Below, piece by piece: positions 22,917-35,371 of a stretch of 64,000 bases of DNA. The stretch comes from Aporrectodea caliginosa (Eukaryota; Annelida; Clitellata; Crassiclitellata; Lumbricidae). The position numbers and the translations under genes are program-made. Every line of letters begins with the position of its first letter. Within the stretch, counting starts at the first letter, position 1. Location: positions 225,001-289,000 of the forward strand of contig JACEVL010000945.1 of the NCBI GenBank assembly GCA_020284085.1. The letters run 5' to 3'. Under the pieces are notes generated by a model, which did no database searches, was not told the DNA's origin, and saw nothing but the letters and a program-made list of their open reading frames with translations.

Positions 22917-24060
22917 TTACAACCCAAATGTACTTCTAGCAATGCTAAGACCATACAAGGAGAACGTGATGCATTTGGCCCATCACATTTTCCAGGCAAG
23001 CATGTTGAAAGATAGTTGTGTGTTGACCGCAGGGCTGAGGTTAACGCCCAACTATCTTCCCACTCCTGAAATTCCTCATATCAGCCTGAATGTAAAAAAT
23101 GCATTCAACAGAATCATGTGCTGTATGGAAAAGGGAATTAAGGTAGCAGCACTTGCCCTTGTTGACTTCGCAGCAGATTCGTATACGGTGAAACATTCTC
23201 TTCATAGACACCTCGATGCATCTAAAATGGTAATTATTCTGTTTTTGATTTGTTAACGTGCGAAGATAGAATCAAACAGAATCATCATGTGCTGTATGGA
23301 AAAGGATAAGGTGGCAGCACTTGCCGTGATAGAATTCGCAGCAGATTCGTTTACGGTGAAACATTCGATGCATCTAAAATTATAATTATTCGGTTTTTGA
23401 TATGTGAATGTGTGAAAACAGAATCAAACTTAATCATCATGTGCTGTATCATGGAAAAGAATAAGGTGGCAGCACTTGCCCTTGTTGACTTCGCAGCAGA
23501 TTCTTATACGGTGAAACATTCGATGCATCTAAAATGATAATTATTCGGTTTTTGATATGTGAATGTGTGAAAACAGAATCAAACTTAATCATCATGTGCT
23601 GTATCATGGAAAAGGATAAGGTGGCAGCACTTGCCGTGATAGAATTCGCAGCAGATTCGTTTACGGTGAAACATTCTCTTCCTCGATGCATCTAAAATGG
23701 TAATTATTCTGTTTTTGATTTGTGAACGTGCGAAGATAGAATCAAACAGAATCATCATGTGCTGTATGGAAAAGGATAAGGTGGCAACACTTGCCCTTGT
23801 TGACTTCGCAACAGATTCTTATACGGTGAAACATTCTCTTTCGATGCATCTAAAATGATAATTATTCGGTTTTTGATATGTGAATGTGTGAAAACAGAAT
23901 CAAACTTAATCATCATGTGCTGTATCATGGAAAAGGATAAGGTGGCAGCACTTGCCGTGGTAGAATTCGCAGCAGATTCGTATACACGGTGAAATATTGT
24001 CTTCCTCGATGCATCTAAAATGGTAATTATTCGTCTTATCGATTGTTAACGTGTGAATAC
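22917..24060. repeat. Family R, copy 3, 3' part with six tandem 155-bp units
   Basis: Units begin near 23,105, 23,280, 23,430, 23,587, 23,747 and 23,905, marked by GTGCTGTAT..GGAAAAG and CGCAGCAGATTC. Two unit types alternate strictly, TTGTTGACTTCGCA and GTGATAGAATTCGCA (one GTGGTAGAATTCGCA), giving a ~310-bp dimer repeated three times. The preceding frame (22,900-23,256) is open for 118 codons. Confidence 0.85.
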
Positions 24061-24487
24061 GATTAACAGGAACCAAGGGGATTCACGGGTCTTTAACCTA
24101 AGATTACCACAATCGCAGAAAACGACCACAAAGCTAGTCAACAATAAGGCAAAAAAAGAGATAGAGAAAGACAGATCGAAAGAGACAGAAGATAACTGAA
24201 AACCCTTTAGACTTAAACTGAGAATAAGACAGTTGAACGGAAGGGAAAACAAACTGCATTCACTGGAAACAGAGACAGAACGTATTGAACTCACAACCTA
24301 ATCTAACCCAATGAATTCTATAGCGTCGTTATTTTATTATTGCCCAAGACATCGATCGATGATCGCTTCAATTGAAATTACAGTCAAAATTAATTATCCA
24401 ATGGAGAAGCCAGAATAAATCCTACAGACCGAAAAAACCAGAAGCCAGGCGACCGTGGACCAGCAAGTTGAAAGTATTGAATCTTAA

Positions 24488-25462
24488 CCCTCGGGCTACC
24501 AATGGGGGGGGTGGTGGTTGCCACCCCTCCCCTACGTTTTTATGCATAATTTTTTTTCCATATGGAATATAATTTTTGCATTTTAGGTAGCTGTAGCAGA
24601 TTCATTGGCGCACATTTTGAGGTAAGCATCATGGTGGTAGCCCACACCATTCAAAAGTTATACCTGATATACCCGAGGCACCTGGGGGTGGATACTACCC
24701 CCTTAGTTTTTCGACTGTAGCTTTTTGACTATTCTTCCTAGAAGATAAACAATTATACCATTCTTTAGAGGGAATGCAGGGCTTCATTTGCATACCTACA
24801 TCTTTGTCTTATGAAAACCGGAAGTGATCAAACTAAATAATAATACGCGTAATATGCGTGAAAAATGGCTGAATGGAAGCACTCCCCTTAGTTTTTTGTC
24901 TGTAGCGTATTCATTTGTCTTCCCGGAAGAGAAACAAAGATATCATTCTTTAGAGGGAATGTAGGGCTTCATTTGCATACCTACATCTTTGTCTTGTGAA
25001 TACCGGAAGTGATCAAAATAAATAATAATACGCGTAATCTGTGTGAAAATGGCTGAATACAGCATTACAACGTAAACCGATATATATGTATGGATATATA
25101 TGTATGGATGTACATTTATACTATATAAACATGTGTAGGGATGATTGTGTGTATCTTTTATACATAGATTAGTTTCAAAACACACATAATCTTATATTTA
25201 TTTATCCAAAAAGTACAAAATGTACGCAATAATTAATATAAAATATTTCTAATTAATGGGTTCCGTTGTTAAAAGTGATGTAATTTCGAAGTGCATTCAC
25301 ATAATGTACAACTAAATATACCATTCTGTGCAGAAATGAATGCTGAATCCATTGCTATAATACAAGTTATGATATGTGAATCAAACACGAAATCCAGGGG
25401 GGGTGGTAACCACCACCCCCCTTGGTAGCCGATGTCACAAAAAAAGCTTGGTAGCCCTAGGG
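24488..25462. mobile_element. piggyBac-like non-autonomous element (975 bp)
   Basis: Ends CCCTCGGGCTACCAA and TTGGTAGCCCTAGGG form a 15-bp inverted repeat with one mismatch, flanked by TTAA at 24,484-24,487 and 25,463-25,466. CCCTnnGGG-type ends with a TTAA target are the piggyBac signature. Internally a ~180-bp segment (TAGTTTTTCGACTGTAGC ... AATAATAATACGCG) is tandemly duplicated (24,700-24,880 and 24,890-25,060). No transposase ORF. Confidence 0.85.
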
Positions 25463-25518
25463 TTAAGGTAAAATAGTGATAGATACAAGGATAAATAGAA
25501 CAGAGAAGCAGACATACC

Positions 25519-25960
25519 TTGTAGAAGAGAGGCAGAGAAAATACAAAGCATAAAATGAAAGTGATTTCGTCCTGCGTCTCTTGATCTAAATTCCGATACT
25601 TAGCATCTTCCATAATCCAAATTCCCTTAAGATTAATCAGCAACCAATCTATCGGATTTTTTCGTCGCAAACCTTCGTAAGAACTCAAACTTACCTAGCT
25701 GCTTCCATGAGAGTCGGTCAACTGGATCGTCTTCGTCATTTCTGTCCGGAATTGTGATCCTTCGAGTAAAGAACTTCATTCTGCCAGTGGTTGACGGCAT
25801 CAGAGGTCTCGATGGAAATATTGCTGCTGGAAACAACTCCAGACCAAGAGCTATAGCGCGCTATGTCAGATGGCAGAGTAGTGGTGTCAGTGGCGACGGT
25901 GTTAGTACTTACTTGACTGCACATGGGCCTGACTGAGCCAGAGCTGACAGGCTGCCAGGA
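25519..25960 (-). other. Duplicated segment, copy 1, unassigned exon-like sequence
   Basis: Collinear with 27,480-27,735. On the minus strand, copy 1 keeps an open frame (FPSRPLMPSTTGRMKFFTRR, DRNDEDDPVDRLSWKQL) followed by a good donor AG|GTAAGT near 25,695, and another donor AAG|GTATGT near 25,519. No family recognised. Could be a decayed exon or an unclassified repeat. Confidence 0.35.
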
Positions 25961-26930
25961 CGGACGGTGCAAAAACTGCCGGATTTCTCTGGCCTGTGTA
26001 AATTATCAACACGATCATGTTGTATGCATTTAAATAGCGCCTTAATTGAGTAGCTTTAGGTCTATAAGACATTGTATGGAATGTAATGTATAGGTCAAAC
26101 TCGCAGACCTATTTTGGCATAGTTTACACCATTGTTGTATGGCTTCTGAAGCCAAAATTGCCTGTATTGCTATATGGCTGTTTGCATGGAAAGCTTAGGT
26201 TATGGTTAGAATACAAATAATAGACCTCAGAGGCATAGTCGTGGAACCATACAATCCAACGTTGCGAGTTTCTGGCACCACCTCTTCAGAAGACGTGACC
26301 GGCTACAGAGGCTCACAAAGTAGTCCAATACAGATTGAAGGATCAAGTGATCCAGGAACTGCAAAATGGAATCTGACCTCTGTAGCGCGGTCAAAATGGA
26401 CGAGCTGAATATCAAAAGAAGAATATTATCACATTGAACAGCGTAATTAAGTCATTATCAATATTAGGCCCTAACAAAAATAATTATGATCAATTTAATT
26501 TTCTCTTCCATATGCTATTATTGTCTGAATATCCTAGTGGCATGCAGTGGTAATCTTTTTCCACATTGAAATCGAGTGCCACTCATGGAAACTTAGTAAT
26601 GACTTAAAATTTCTAAAACATAATAGGCTAAATCTAACGAAACCAATGATATGCAGATGAATGATATCTTATGAAACTAAATTAGACCCAAGCTATCTCG
26701 TAAAAATCATGACTAGAGTGATTCTGTACGTATTACCAATTTGTATCAATTAATGTATCAAAGGAGGCAGGAAGACAGACCTAAGTGTAGAAAATCATAG
26801 AACCAGATGTAGACGGACTTAAGAAAAAACAGAGGCAGAAACTGACCTCAGACGCGAGAAATGGAGAAATCAGAGGCAGATCTAATACAAAAGAGATCGA
26901 AAACTTAGAGGGAGACAGAACTGAGACAGG
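25961..26930. other. Spacer, no gene recognised
   Basis: AT-rich. Short frames near 26,202-26,415 on both strands have no family motif. GA-rich text begins near 26,765. Confidence 0.4.
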
Positions 26931-26934
26931 AAAA

Positions 26935-27365
26935 TGAGGGAAAGCAGAGAGGAGGTCATATCTAAGACAAGGCTTCCTGTTGACTTCAGAATAAAATTTA
27001 AATTGGCCTGTTTGACATACAAAGCCCTCAGCACGAGCACACCTACCTATATTCATGCACTACTAACTCCTTTCATCCTTCCTCGTTGCCTGCGATCATC
27101 AAGTACGGGTCTTTTAGCTGAGCCACGATGCAGAACAGTTGAGCCCTTTAGAATAACAGTGGACCAAGTCCATAGGATTAAATAAGGACTTGGTCCACTG
27201 TTATTCTAAAGGGCTGTAGCTCAAATTCTGTTATGGGCTCTCGTGCATTCCACGCCTCTGCTCCAAAGGAATGGAAATCTAAGTGCATCTTCACCTGGCG
27301 GCTGACTATCCGCGCCTCAGATTCACATTTCGGTGTGACCTTGCGTTACAAATTTATTTAACAAT
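26935..27365 (+). mobile_element. LINE C-terminal fragment interrupted by a hairpin
   Basis: KTRLPVDFRIKFKLACLTYK, CLRSSSTGLLAEPRCRTVE and, after the break, MGSRAFHASAPKEWKS are the C-terminal blocks of a CR1/L2-like LINE. The frame is interrupted at 27,143-27,214 by a perfect inverted repeat. Tail near 27,365. Confidence 0.7.
27143..27214. repeat. Perfect 29-bp inverted repeat, 14-nt loop
   Basis: Arms 27143-27171 and 27186-27214 (GCCCTTTAGAATAACAGTGG... and its exact complement), loop ATAGGATTAAATAA. Lies inside a LINE coding remnant. Confidence 0.93.
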
Positions 27366-27479
27366 AAGAGATAAAGAGAGAAAACAGATAGCCAGACATA
27401 CATAAGACAAGATATATCGAGAAACAGAGGTAACGTAGCTAGACAGGCGTCATAAAGAAAATAGAGAGGCAGAAAGACC

Positions 27480-27735
27480 TAAGACGTCCTGCATCTCATC
27501 TATGTCTTGATCTACATTCCGATACCAAATGGCCTGGAGATTTCATCAGCAACCAATCTATCGGATTCGTCACAAACCTTCGTAAAAACTCAAACTAACC
27601 TAGCTGATTCCACGAGAGTCGGTCACCAGTATCATCTTAGTCGCTCCTGTCCGGAATTGTGATCCTTCAGGTAAAGCATTTCATTCTGCCAGTGGTTGGC
27701 GGCATCAGAGGTCTCGATGGAAATATTGCTAAACC
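27480..27735 (-). repeat. Duplicated segment, copy 2
   Basis: Matches 25,600-25,835 (GCCAGTGGTTGGCGGCATCA, GGAATTGTGATCCTTC). The frame seen in copy 1 is closed here (TGA in place of CGA), so this copy cannot code. Confidence 0.7.
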
Positions 27736-29229
27736 TAAAATAGAACATAGAGTTGGACCAGAAACTAAGAGGCCGGCAGACCTAGGCTATAGTGGAAGAT
27801 AGACAAACCGCGCGAGACAAATAAATTTACAATAACAGTGGCAGTAAGATAGAAAACTGAGAGAGCAACCTGTAGGATGCAGAAGATAAAGATTTTGAGT
27901 AAGTCGACTCATGAACTACCGCGCAAAGGTCACCCTTTCCTAAACTTCAACTGCTAAGGGCTTCTCTCTGTTCAACTTAAGACCGCTCTCTACTATAATT
28001 CAACTCCTTAGGGCCTCTCTCCTTTCCACTTAAGACCACTTTTTCCTAGAATTCAACTCCTCGGGGTATCTCTCCGTTCAATCTAGAGGCCACCCTTTCC
28101 TAATCCACATCGCCTCGGAATCTCAAGCCCTTTTCTTCTAAGGTATCCCGTATCTTCGTCAATTGTTATGACGTCCGATCCCTATTCCTCTATATTCTCC
28201 ACCGTATTTCCATTAAACCTACCATCATGCATTCTGTTCGTGTTAGCAGTTTTGCTCATGAGTACGTACTACCTATTGATTAATGCTTTGTTCATAGCAA
28301 TGACAGTGCAATAGAAATTTCCGACTAAAAATTATACTGATACAATTTATGGTGACTTTGTCTTACCCCATATCCATTTCCGCTTCTCCGTTCAACAGTT
28401 CACCCTTGCTATTGGTCTGGATTCTAGGTAAAAAAAAGGGTTAACATACGCTTTGTATCAAAAACGTACATGTAGGTGTAGCCTACAGCTGTCGCCAGGT
28501 GTCACTCGTCGTTCCAGTCACGAGAAACGCCATCTGCCGACTGATGATTCGCCAAACAGTTCCTTTGGACTCCCGACGACGATAGTGAATGGAAATGTTT
28601 CAGCTATCACTCAACGAGTCAACGGACAACGGAAAACAAGAGGCAGGTTAATACGGCTGCAGTACAATGTATAAGCCACAACATATAATCGGACTGTGAG
28701 ACATTTAATTCTTGTCTTTTTTATTTGACGAGCACCATCAGTAGGCCTACATCTAGGACGGGGTGTCAAAGCTTCTTTTAAATTGTGGGCCTATAGTAAG
28801 GCAATATTTTCTAGCAATTGGCGTGCCAGGGCGCCTGAGTAAAATGAGGGTAGGGTGTCAGAGAGGAGGGCTAGGTGAGCTCGTCCCCGGAAAAGTTCTG
28901 CAAAACTAAATCTTAATTTTTAGCATAGGCCTACAAAAGTCTTAATTTTGATCTTCATTATCAACAGCCTCAATTGCTAGCAGAGCGAGGCTTTAGTATT
29001 GACTGGCTTCATACACAGTGAAAAATGACGAATTTGAAGTTTTATTCTTAAATTGTATAGTCTTTAGGCAAAGCTTCGTGGCAGTGTTTCCGTTAACGCC
29101 CAAATGGCCGTTTTACGTCCGTAAAAAGTCCAAACGTCCAAATTTCTCGGTGTGATAGCCGAAAGCAATGAGCTACGTAAAAAAATTCCAGGTCAAGGCG
29201 TAAATACGATTCTTTTTGGACTCTAACGA
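27736..29229. other. Spacer with diverged tandem repeats
   Basis: 27,935-28,125 holds about four ~58-bp diverged units (TTCAACTCCTTAGGGCCTCT and variants). 28,470-28,640 resembles 29,430-29,600 (CGTTCCAGnCACnAGAA ... GGAAAnGTTTCnGCnATC). No gene recognised. Confidence 0.5.
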
Positions 29230-29365
29230 AAACACTGCTCCGCGGTCCAGAATAGCATCGTCGGCGGGCCAGAAATACATGTACCTTTGAGACCGGACCA
29301 GAAATACATAGACTATACCTTTGAAACCGGGCCAGAAATACATGTACCTTTGACACCTCGGATCT
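29230..29365. repeat. Three ~32-bp tandem units
   Basis: GGnCCAGAAATACAT ... ACCTTTGA repeated three times (about 29,266, 29,299 and 29,332). Confidence 0.75.
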
Positions 29366-30719
29366 AGAAAGTCGTTATGCACATTTCGATAACAACTTTC
29401 TAGATAGTCTTACGCTTGTGTTTCAATCACAAGATGCACAGTTATCGATAGGTGTCGTTCCAGCCACAAGAACCACCATCATAATACGTCGGCTGATGTC
29501 GCTTCGCTTCTCTCAATCGATCTTTGCGACTCCCTCCGTACGACGGTTGGGAAGGGAAACGTTTCTGCAATCGCTCCACTGTTACCTAAGAACAGCATGA
29601 GGTGGCCTACTGGTAAACTGTTATTCCATAGAAATCACTGTATAACTTGACTGTTAGGCATTGGATTTGTGTGTATTATTAATTGCACACAATCAGGTTA
29701 ACGGATTACGATTTATGTTTACGATTTCAAGGCATCACTCGATGGCTCTCCTAAATAGATGCTTTGTTCTTTATAGCAGCGCTATAGAAGTCATTGCAAT
29801 GCAATAAACTAAATTACGACGATGTCGGTAGCACTGATCAGCGGTTTTTGATATACCTGAAAGGTGCTATACAGTATCTAGGTACATTCATATAGGCTAG
29901 GCAGTAGGCCTGCTATTTGAATGTATCTATAAATACCATATAATTATTGTCCTACATTCATATAAGGCCTATAAGATTAAGAATTTTTTAATATTTTGTT
30001 TTTAACGATAGTTTCGTAGTCGTAATCATAAACTCCAAATTTCTAAAACGCCACTTGAAATCTAAGCTCAGGGCACCAGCTTATTCACGAGCGCTTGTGG
30101 TGTTATGGCTGCCGTGTCAGGAAATAGAGTATCCCCATACATGAGTATCCCCCTTAGCGAAATGGAGTATTCGGTTTGGTTTGCATTTTTGGCAGTTTCT
30201 AAGTGTATTCAGTCGTACTGTTTGGATTTATTGTACACAAAATATTTTAAGTTGCGTATCTTTAGTTTGTACGTCGACCTGAAATTATTTACTTCGTTTT
30301 TGGTGATTTTGACTGGATTTTCGTCTTGGCTATCGTGATGCGTATGACGATGGGGAATAGAATGGTTTATCCCCCCGGATACTCTAAATCGGCTTATTCC
30401 ATCCGGGGGGATATGCTTTATGGGGGATAGAATATCTCGGGACACCGGAACCGTCAACGTCGACCTCACCTCCCATTGTCGTATAATAACAATGTTTGAA
30501 ACACAAATGCAACATTAATTCTCAGTTATCGTAGCGTATACGATTTAAATCAGTTACATATGCAGTGTGTACGGTTTAAACAGAGAACCACTGTTTGTAT
30601 CATATACAACACTGTTTCCCTGCTGTCACATAATAATAATAATAAATAATAATAATAATCCTAATAATAATAATAATAATAAATAATAATAATAATCTTT
30701 TCTTTAATAAGCGCATCGA
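29366..30719. other. Spacer with a possible short TIR element
   Basis: ATCCCCATACATGAGTATCC at 30,131 and GGATATGCTTTATGGGGGAT ending at 30,428 are imperfect inverted ends of a ~300-bp segment. Inside it, TATCCCCCCGGAT (30,368) and ATCCGGGGGGATA (30,401) form a hairpin. No convincing target duplication, so the element call is tentative. (AAT)n at 30,632-30,697. Confidence 0.4.
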
Positions 30720-30915
30720 CAAGCGTCGTCGGCGCTGTACATTTACATGTTATGCAATTGAAACCTTACCATTGTACTAACGTGAACAGACAGGGCTTGC
30801 AATACAACGGCGCTAATAAATGCCTACAAAGCATATCCGCCCAACGGGGGCTCGAACTCGGTACCTCTCGGTCTGTGTGCCAGATGTTATCCAATGCGCC
30901 ACGGGCCCCCATACG
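30720..30915 (-). mobile_element. tRNA-derived SINE, minus strand
   Basis: On the minus strand GGCCCGTGGCGCATTGGATA (tRNA head with A box) is followed by GAGTTCGAGCCCC (B box), as in a tRNA-Arg-like SINE head. It continues into GGCGCTAATAAATGCC-type body sequence. The anticodon region is not tRNA-like, so it is not called as a tRNA gene. Confidence 0.65.
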
Positions 30916-32300
30916 AAACTATGTAAGATTGTCGTCAACGATCCTGGCCGCCATAACCAAAACAAGCTGTCGTTAAACACTAAAGACAATGCTGAATATA
31001 ATAATAATAAACTCATCGTCCAGCGTCGTCGGCCCTATTATGGCGCTATATAAATAGTGCTATTATTATACTTATTATACTTATTATTATTATGTGCTAT
31101 TATTATCAGTACCGGCCTTACCATTGTGCGAACCGTGCAACTGCACAGGGCCCGCATATTAGGGAACCAAAATGTTAGAAAATTAGCATGAACAAGACAC
31201 CCTAATAATAATAGGCTTATTATGGCTGTCAGTATAAATCTTCTCTTTTATCATGAACGTAAACGATTAAAATCAAAAGCCAAATGGAAACAAACTGAAT
31301 CTTTCTATAGACATTTTATGTAACATTTTCGTGCCCTCTCTGAATAGTTATTTTGAGGGGCGCGAAAATCTCATAGGTAGATAGTAAAACCTGTGACATA
31401 ACTCTGCCTTCGGGAAGTTTGGGAGCCGTGAAAGTGTGACAGAAATTAACACCAATCAGAGCGCTTTTTTCGCCATCTATTGTGTTCACTGTGAGAGGCG
31501 CTTTATAAATTTATAAATACAATACAATACAATACAATTATCATTATGAGAAAAATTTTATTATAGACCTACTTCGTCGCGATCTTGTCAACGAACTGCT
31601 GTCCTCTGGCCAAAGGAAACGGAATGTGTCGTATTGTAGCCTACAGCAGATAACAGAAAACCATAACGTCAGAGTTAAATTTCTGTGTCGAAATAAATGT
31701 CGTGAGAACTAGTAGTAGGCCTATAAATGAAAGAAACTGAAGCTGTGAGTATCAGCCAATTATTAAAGAAACAATAAACGCGCACAATGAGCTTAGGCGT
31801 AAACGATTCAGATCAGAAAGATATTTCTCCCGCGAAACCTCTCTGAATCTTTCTATAGGCTATTTAAGACTTTCCTCTTTGACCGGGCCTGGGTCGGAGC
31901 GTCTCTGAATAGTTATTTTGAAGGGGCGCTATATAAATTCCATAGGTAGATAGATATAACCCAGTACACTGGAAACTTCGACATAACTCTGCCTTCGGGA
32001 AGTTTGGGAGCCGTGCTAAAGTAAGTAAGTATATCCTTTATTGCACCAATTGTTAACTGCATTGTGATTTACATTCTACAATGCCATATAATCTCAAATG
32101 TTACATTTTAAATTTTCTATTGTTTTTCAAACTGAAAATGTACAGTGTTTTGGTCAAGAGTAAAACTTCCTAATAATAAGAACCGCCTTATAGCGAGGTC
32201 GCGTTACGAGTTGTTTGGACGCTGTAGAAATCTCGAGATTACGATTACGATAGCTAAACTGATTTGGGGGTTCATGTCGCCAATCTTACATAAGATTCAT
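30916..32300. repeat. Two LINE 3'-end fragments and simple repeats
   Basis: 31,255-31,440 and 31,798-32,018 are diverged copies of one sequence (CTGAATCTTTCTATAG, CTCTGAATAGTTATTTTGA, TCTGCCTTCGGGAAGTTTGG). Both carry the GAGGGGCGC/GGGGCGCTATATAAAT LINE-tail box. (AATAC)n at 31,518-31,537. No gene. Confidence 0.6.
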
Positions 32301-32301
32301 G

Positions 32302-33255
32302 TTCATTCATTCATTCATTCATTCCGGAGATTTATATAGCGCCTCTTCAAGAAGCCTACTCAGAGGCGCTCCCAGCCCAGCCACGGCCAAACAGAAAGGA
32401 CTTTAGCAGTTGGTAGAAAGCAGGCAAATCATTCTGGGGCAGTAAGCGTAACGTAAGCGAGAGCCCGTTCCAAGTGGTGGGGCCAACAACCGAGAAGGCT
32501 CGACGCTGTCTGATCGAGGAGCGGGCCCGAGGGACCAATAGCTCCCCCTTAGTCGAAGAGCGCAGAGCTCGACGAGAGGCTAAGTCAGAAACCGGACGAC
32601 AGAGATCAGATAAGTAGGACGGAGCACTACCAGTGAGACACCGCCAGACAAGACTTAGTGCTGCTATCCTATAGGAGATGCGTTGCGAAGCAGGAAGCCA
32701 GTGCAATGCATCACGCATGTAGGCAGAAACTGGGGCATATTTGGGAATATGACCAATAAGCCGAGCAGCAGAACGAAGGACCCGGTCAAGACGCCCTATT
32801 AAGACAGATGGGTGACCAGCAAGAACCGAGCAACAATGATCAATTCTGCTGGTGACAAAGGCGTGGACAAGTACCACAGCAGCATCATGGGAGAGGGACC
32901 TCAGGACAACACGCAACTGACGGAGCTGGTAGTAACAGCTTCGTGTGATCAGGTTGACGTGCTGGGAAAGACTAAGTTCTTGATCCAGTGTCACACCAAG
33001 GTCACGAACAGTAAGAGAAAAGGCAATATGGGGGAAGATCTCGGCCAACAGGTGTAGGTCAACACCAGCCAACTGTCTGCGACCACCAAGCCAAATGAAC
33101 TGGGTTTTGGATGGATTCAAAAGCAAGCGATTTGAGGCCATCAAATCAGAAAGGGCATCAATGGCACGGCACATCAGCCCAACAGAGGCCACTGCATCAA
33201 CTGCACGGCAGTGGATGTATGCTTGTATGTCGTCAGCATATAGCTGGTGCAAGAG
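32302..33255 (-). mobile_element. CR1/L2-like LINE, minus strand, 5'-truncated
   Basis: A 298-codon open frame (33,252-32,356) starts at the catalytic box LYADDIQAYIHC and runs through LLLNPSKTQFIWLG, VRDLGVTLDQELSLSQHV, LHWLPASQRISYRIAAL and GPTTWNGLSLTLRLLP to the natural C-terminus. The 3' tail (ATTC)n at 32,305-32,325 and the box AGCGCCTCTTCAAGAAGCCT are the 3' end. The uninterrupted frame suggests a fairly recent insertion. Same family as 1,571-2,766. Confidence 0.9.
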
Positions 33256-34999
33256 TCCACATGATAGTAGCAGGGAGCTAACGTCAGATGTGTCTCCTGT
33301 ATGAGGACGTGTGTCCTGTATAGGCTAACGGCAAAATGCGTCTCGAGTGATGCAGTTTCAACTGCTATGTGCGTTATGACCTTATATGTTATTGAGGCTG
33401 CGATCTATTTCAGGACCTTTCGATAGACCTACTTAAGCGTATATCATCAGCTGATATCTCAAACATTAGTATAATTAAACATTCACCTCCTGCAGCTGTC
33501 GAGATCTTCCCGTTCAACCCACCTCCTCGAGTCGAAGGGAGCTACATGTATGGGAGCGACAGGACAGGCCTTCCTTCTGTTATTCTGTAGCAAAAATAAA
33601 ATGTTTTAATTTAAAAAAACAAATATTGTGGCGATATTGAAGTAACCGAGTCTCAATAATTTACTGAAATAAATTTAAAAAATTTATTTGATATAAAAAT
33701 TTAAGAAATTAAACAAACACTTAAATAAAAATGTTTAGGAAATATAACGTGGGGCTAGAGAAGTCACCGAGTTTCATTAACTTATTTAAAATAACTTAAA
33801 AATTTAATAAAAATAAACAAAATTAAAAATTAAAAACTTGCATAGCGTGTAGAAATAACCGAGTCTCTCACCTGAGACGATCATAACGTTATACTCGTCT
33901 CAGGTCTCACTAGCTTACGTCAAATTTAAACAAGTTTTTTAATTTAAAAAAAACTGAAATTTAAACAGAAGTAAAAATACTCAAAGATTCTCATTGTGGC
34001 GATATAGAAATTGTCGAGTCTCAACCCAAAAAAGGAAGTTACTTCAAGATTTGTAGTTTACAGAGCGCTTACTCGATCTCTAGATGGCAAATTTCGATTA
34101 AAAAATCGTTGTTTTGTAATTATTTCGGTTTACCTGATGCCCTTCGACGTAGTTTCGATCGAAACATCAGTTGGCTGAGCAGAATTCGGTAGAAATTCGA
34201 TGAATAGCAGCAGATTTGTGGACTTTTCCGAAAATTTAGGAAAATGTTTGAATGCGTCGATAGCTGTCTCAGCTGATTGCGACTAACAAATCTAAGAGAT
34301 GCAAACAATACGATGACGCAGCGTTACGTCATTTTGGCCTTTGAACCATTATTAGGCTGCATCATAGATTAGGCCTACCTGTCTATCTGTAGGCTCTATA
34401 AGTCTAAAAATAATGTTTGATACACATACATCGGCACATACATGCAGACAGACGTATACATTTGACCATTTAGGCAACGATTATTTATAATAATTATAAT
34501 TAGTAATCTGCAGCCTAAAACAAATTCTGTCTGTATAGCCTATAGATTCTGCTTGTCTCACTGTACTGTCTCACTACCTATCTGTACGTAGCCTATGCGT
34601 AGGCTTACAGAAGGCTTATTTGACCAGTTTGGCAGGCATGCATGCTCTAAAAGCAGGCAGACAGACGGACGGACAAACACGGAGAGGGAGGGAGACGGAC
34701 AGAGGCTATGCGAGATACAGCATGGTGGAAGACACGGTCGTATCTCCGTTAACAAAGACGATCATAGTATGAGACAGCGAGACACGATACACGATAGGAA
34801 GACATAATTTATAGCCGTCTGTCACCCGATTTAATTCAGCCTGTAAATGTAAAATAATGTACAAGTTATTCTATAGCAACCCCATCTATATATAGGCCTA
34901 GTTGTTTTACAAGAACGCTGTATTTTCTTCTCATTTTCTCTGGACTGATGAGGGTTTCATGAAAAACACACTTTGCACTGCATGATCTTATAGCATTAG
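33256..34999. other. AT-rich spacer with a recurring GAGTCTCA motif
   Basis: 33,600-34,030 holds four loose repeats spaced ~110-150 bp, each with GTGGCGATATnGAAGTAACC or similar followed by GAGTCTCA. CCTGAGACGA / TCGTCTCAGG at 33,871-33,904 is a short inverted repeat. No gene seen. Confidence 0.45.
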
Positions 35000-35371
35000 C
35001 AGTGCTTCCCAAACTTTTCAGTGTCACGGACCGGCAGGAATTAACTTTTCAGCGTCACCGATCGGCAGGAATTTTCCCACTGCAGGAGGACCGGTGACAA
35101 CATTATTAATTATTTTTATTTTTCGTTTACGATCACTTAAATTCCTCACAATACTTCAAAATTGATTTGAATACATGTTTAGCCAATGCTATGACTCTGC
35201 TGCCCTTTAGATGCTAGCCTGATTAGTGTTTTTTGTTTTGACTTTTAAAAAATAATAGCCATTTCTGGAGTCCGAGACGATTTGACCAATTTCTTGACTC
35301 ACCTTGTTGACCGGCAACTGAGGGCTCGCGGACCGGCACCAGTCCGTAGACCATCACTTTGGGAAGCACTG
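35000..35371. mobile_element. hAT-like MITE with an unusually long flanking duplication
   Basis: Ends CAGTGCTTCCCAAA and TTTGGGAAGCACTG are a perfect 14-bp inverted repeat, typical of hAT elements. Flanks are ATCTTATAGCATTAG (34,985-34,999) and ATCTATAGCATTAG (35,372-35,385), a 14-15 bp duplication rather than the expected 8. No ORF. Confidence 0.8.

Noticed and set aside
23100..24060. CRISPR-like array
   Set aside because: Regular units but no unique spacers between short repeats; the units are long tandem dimers in a eukaryotic genome.
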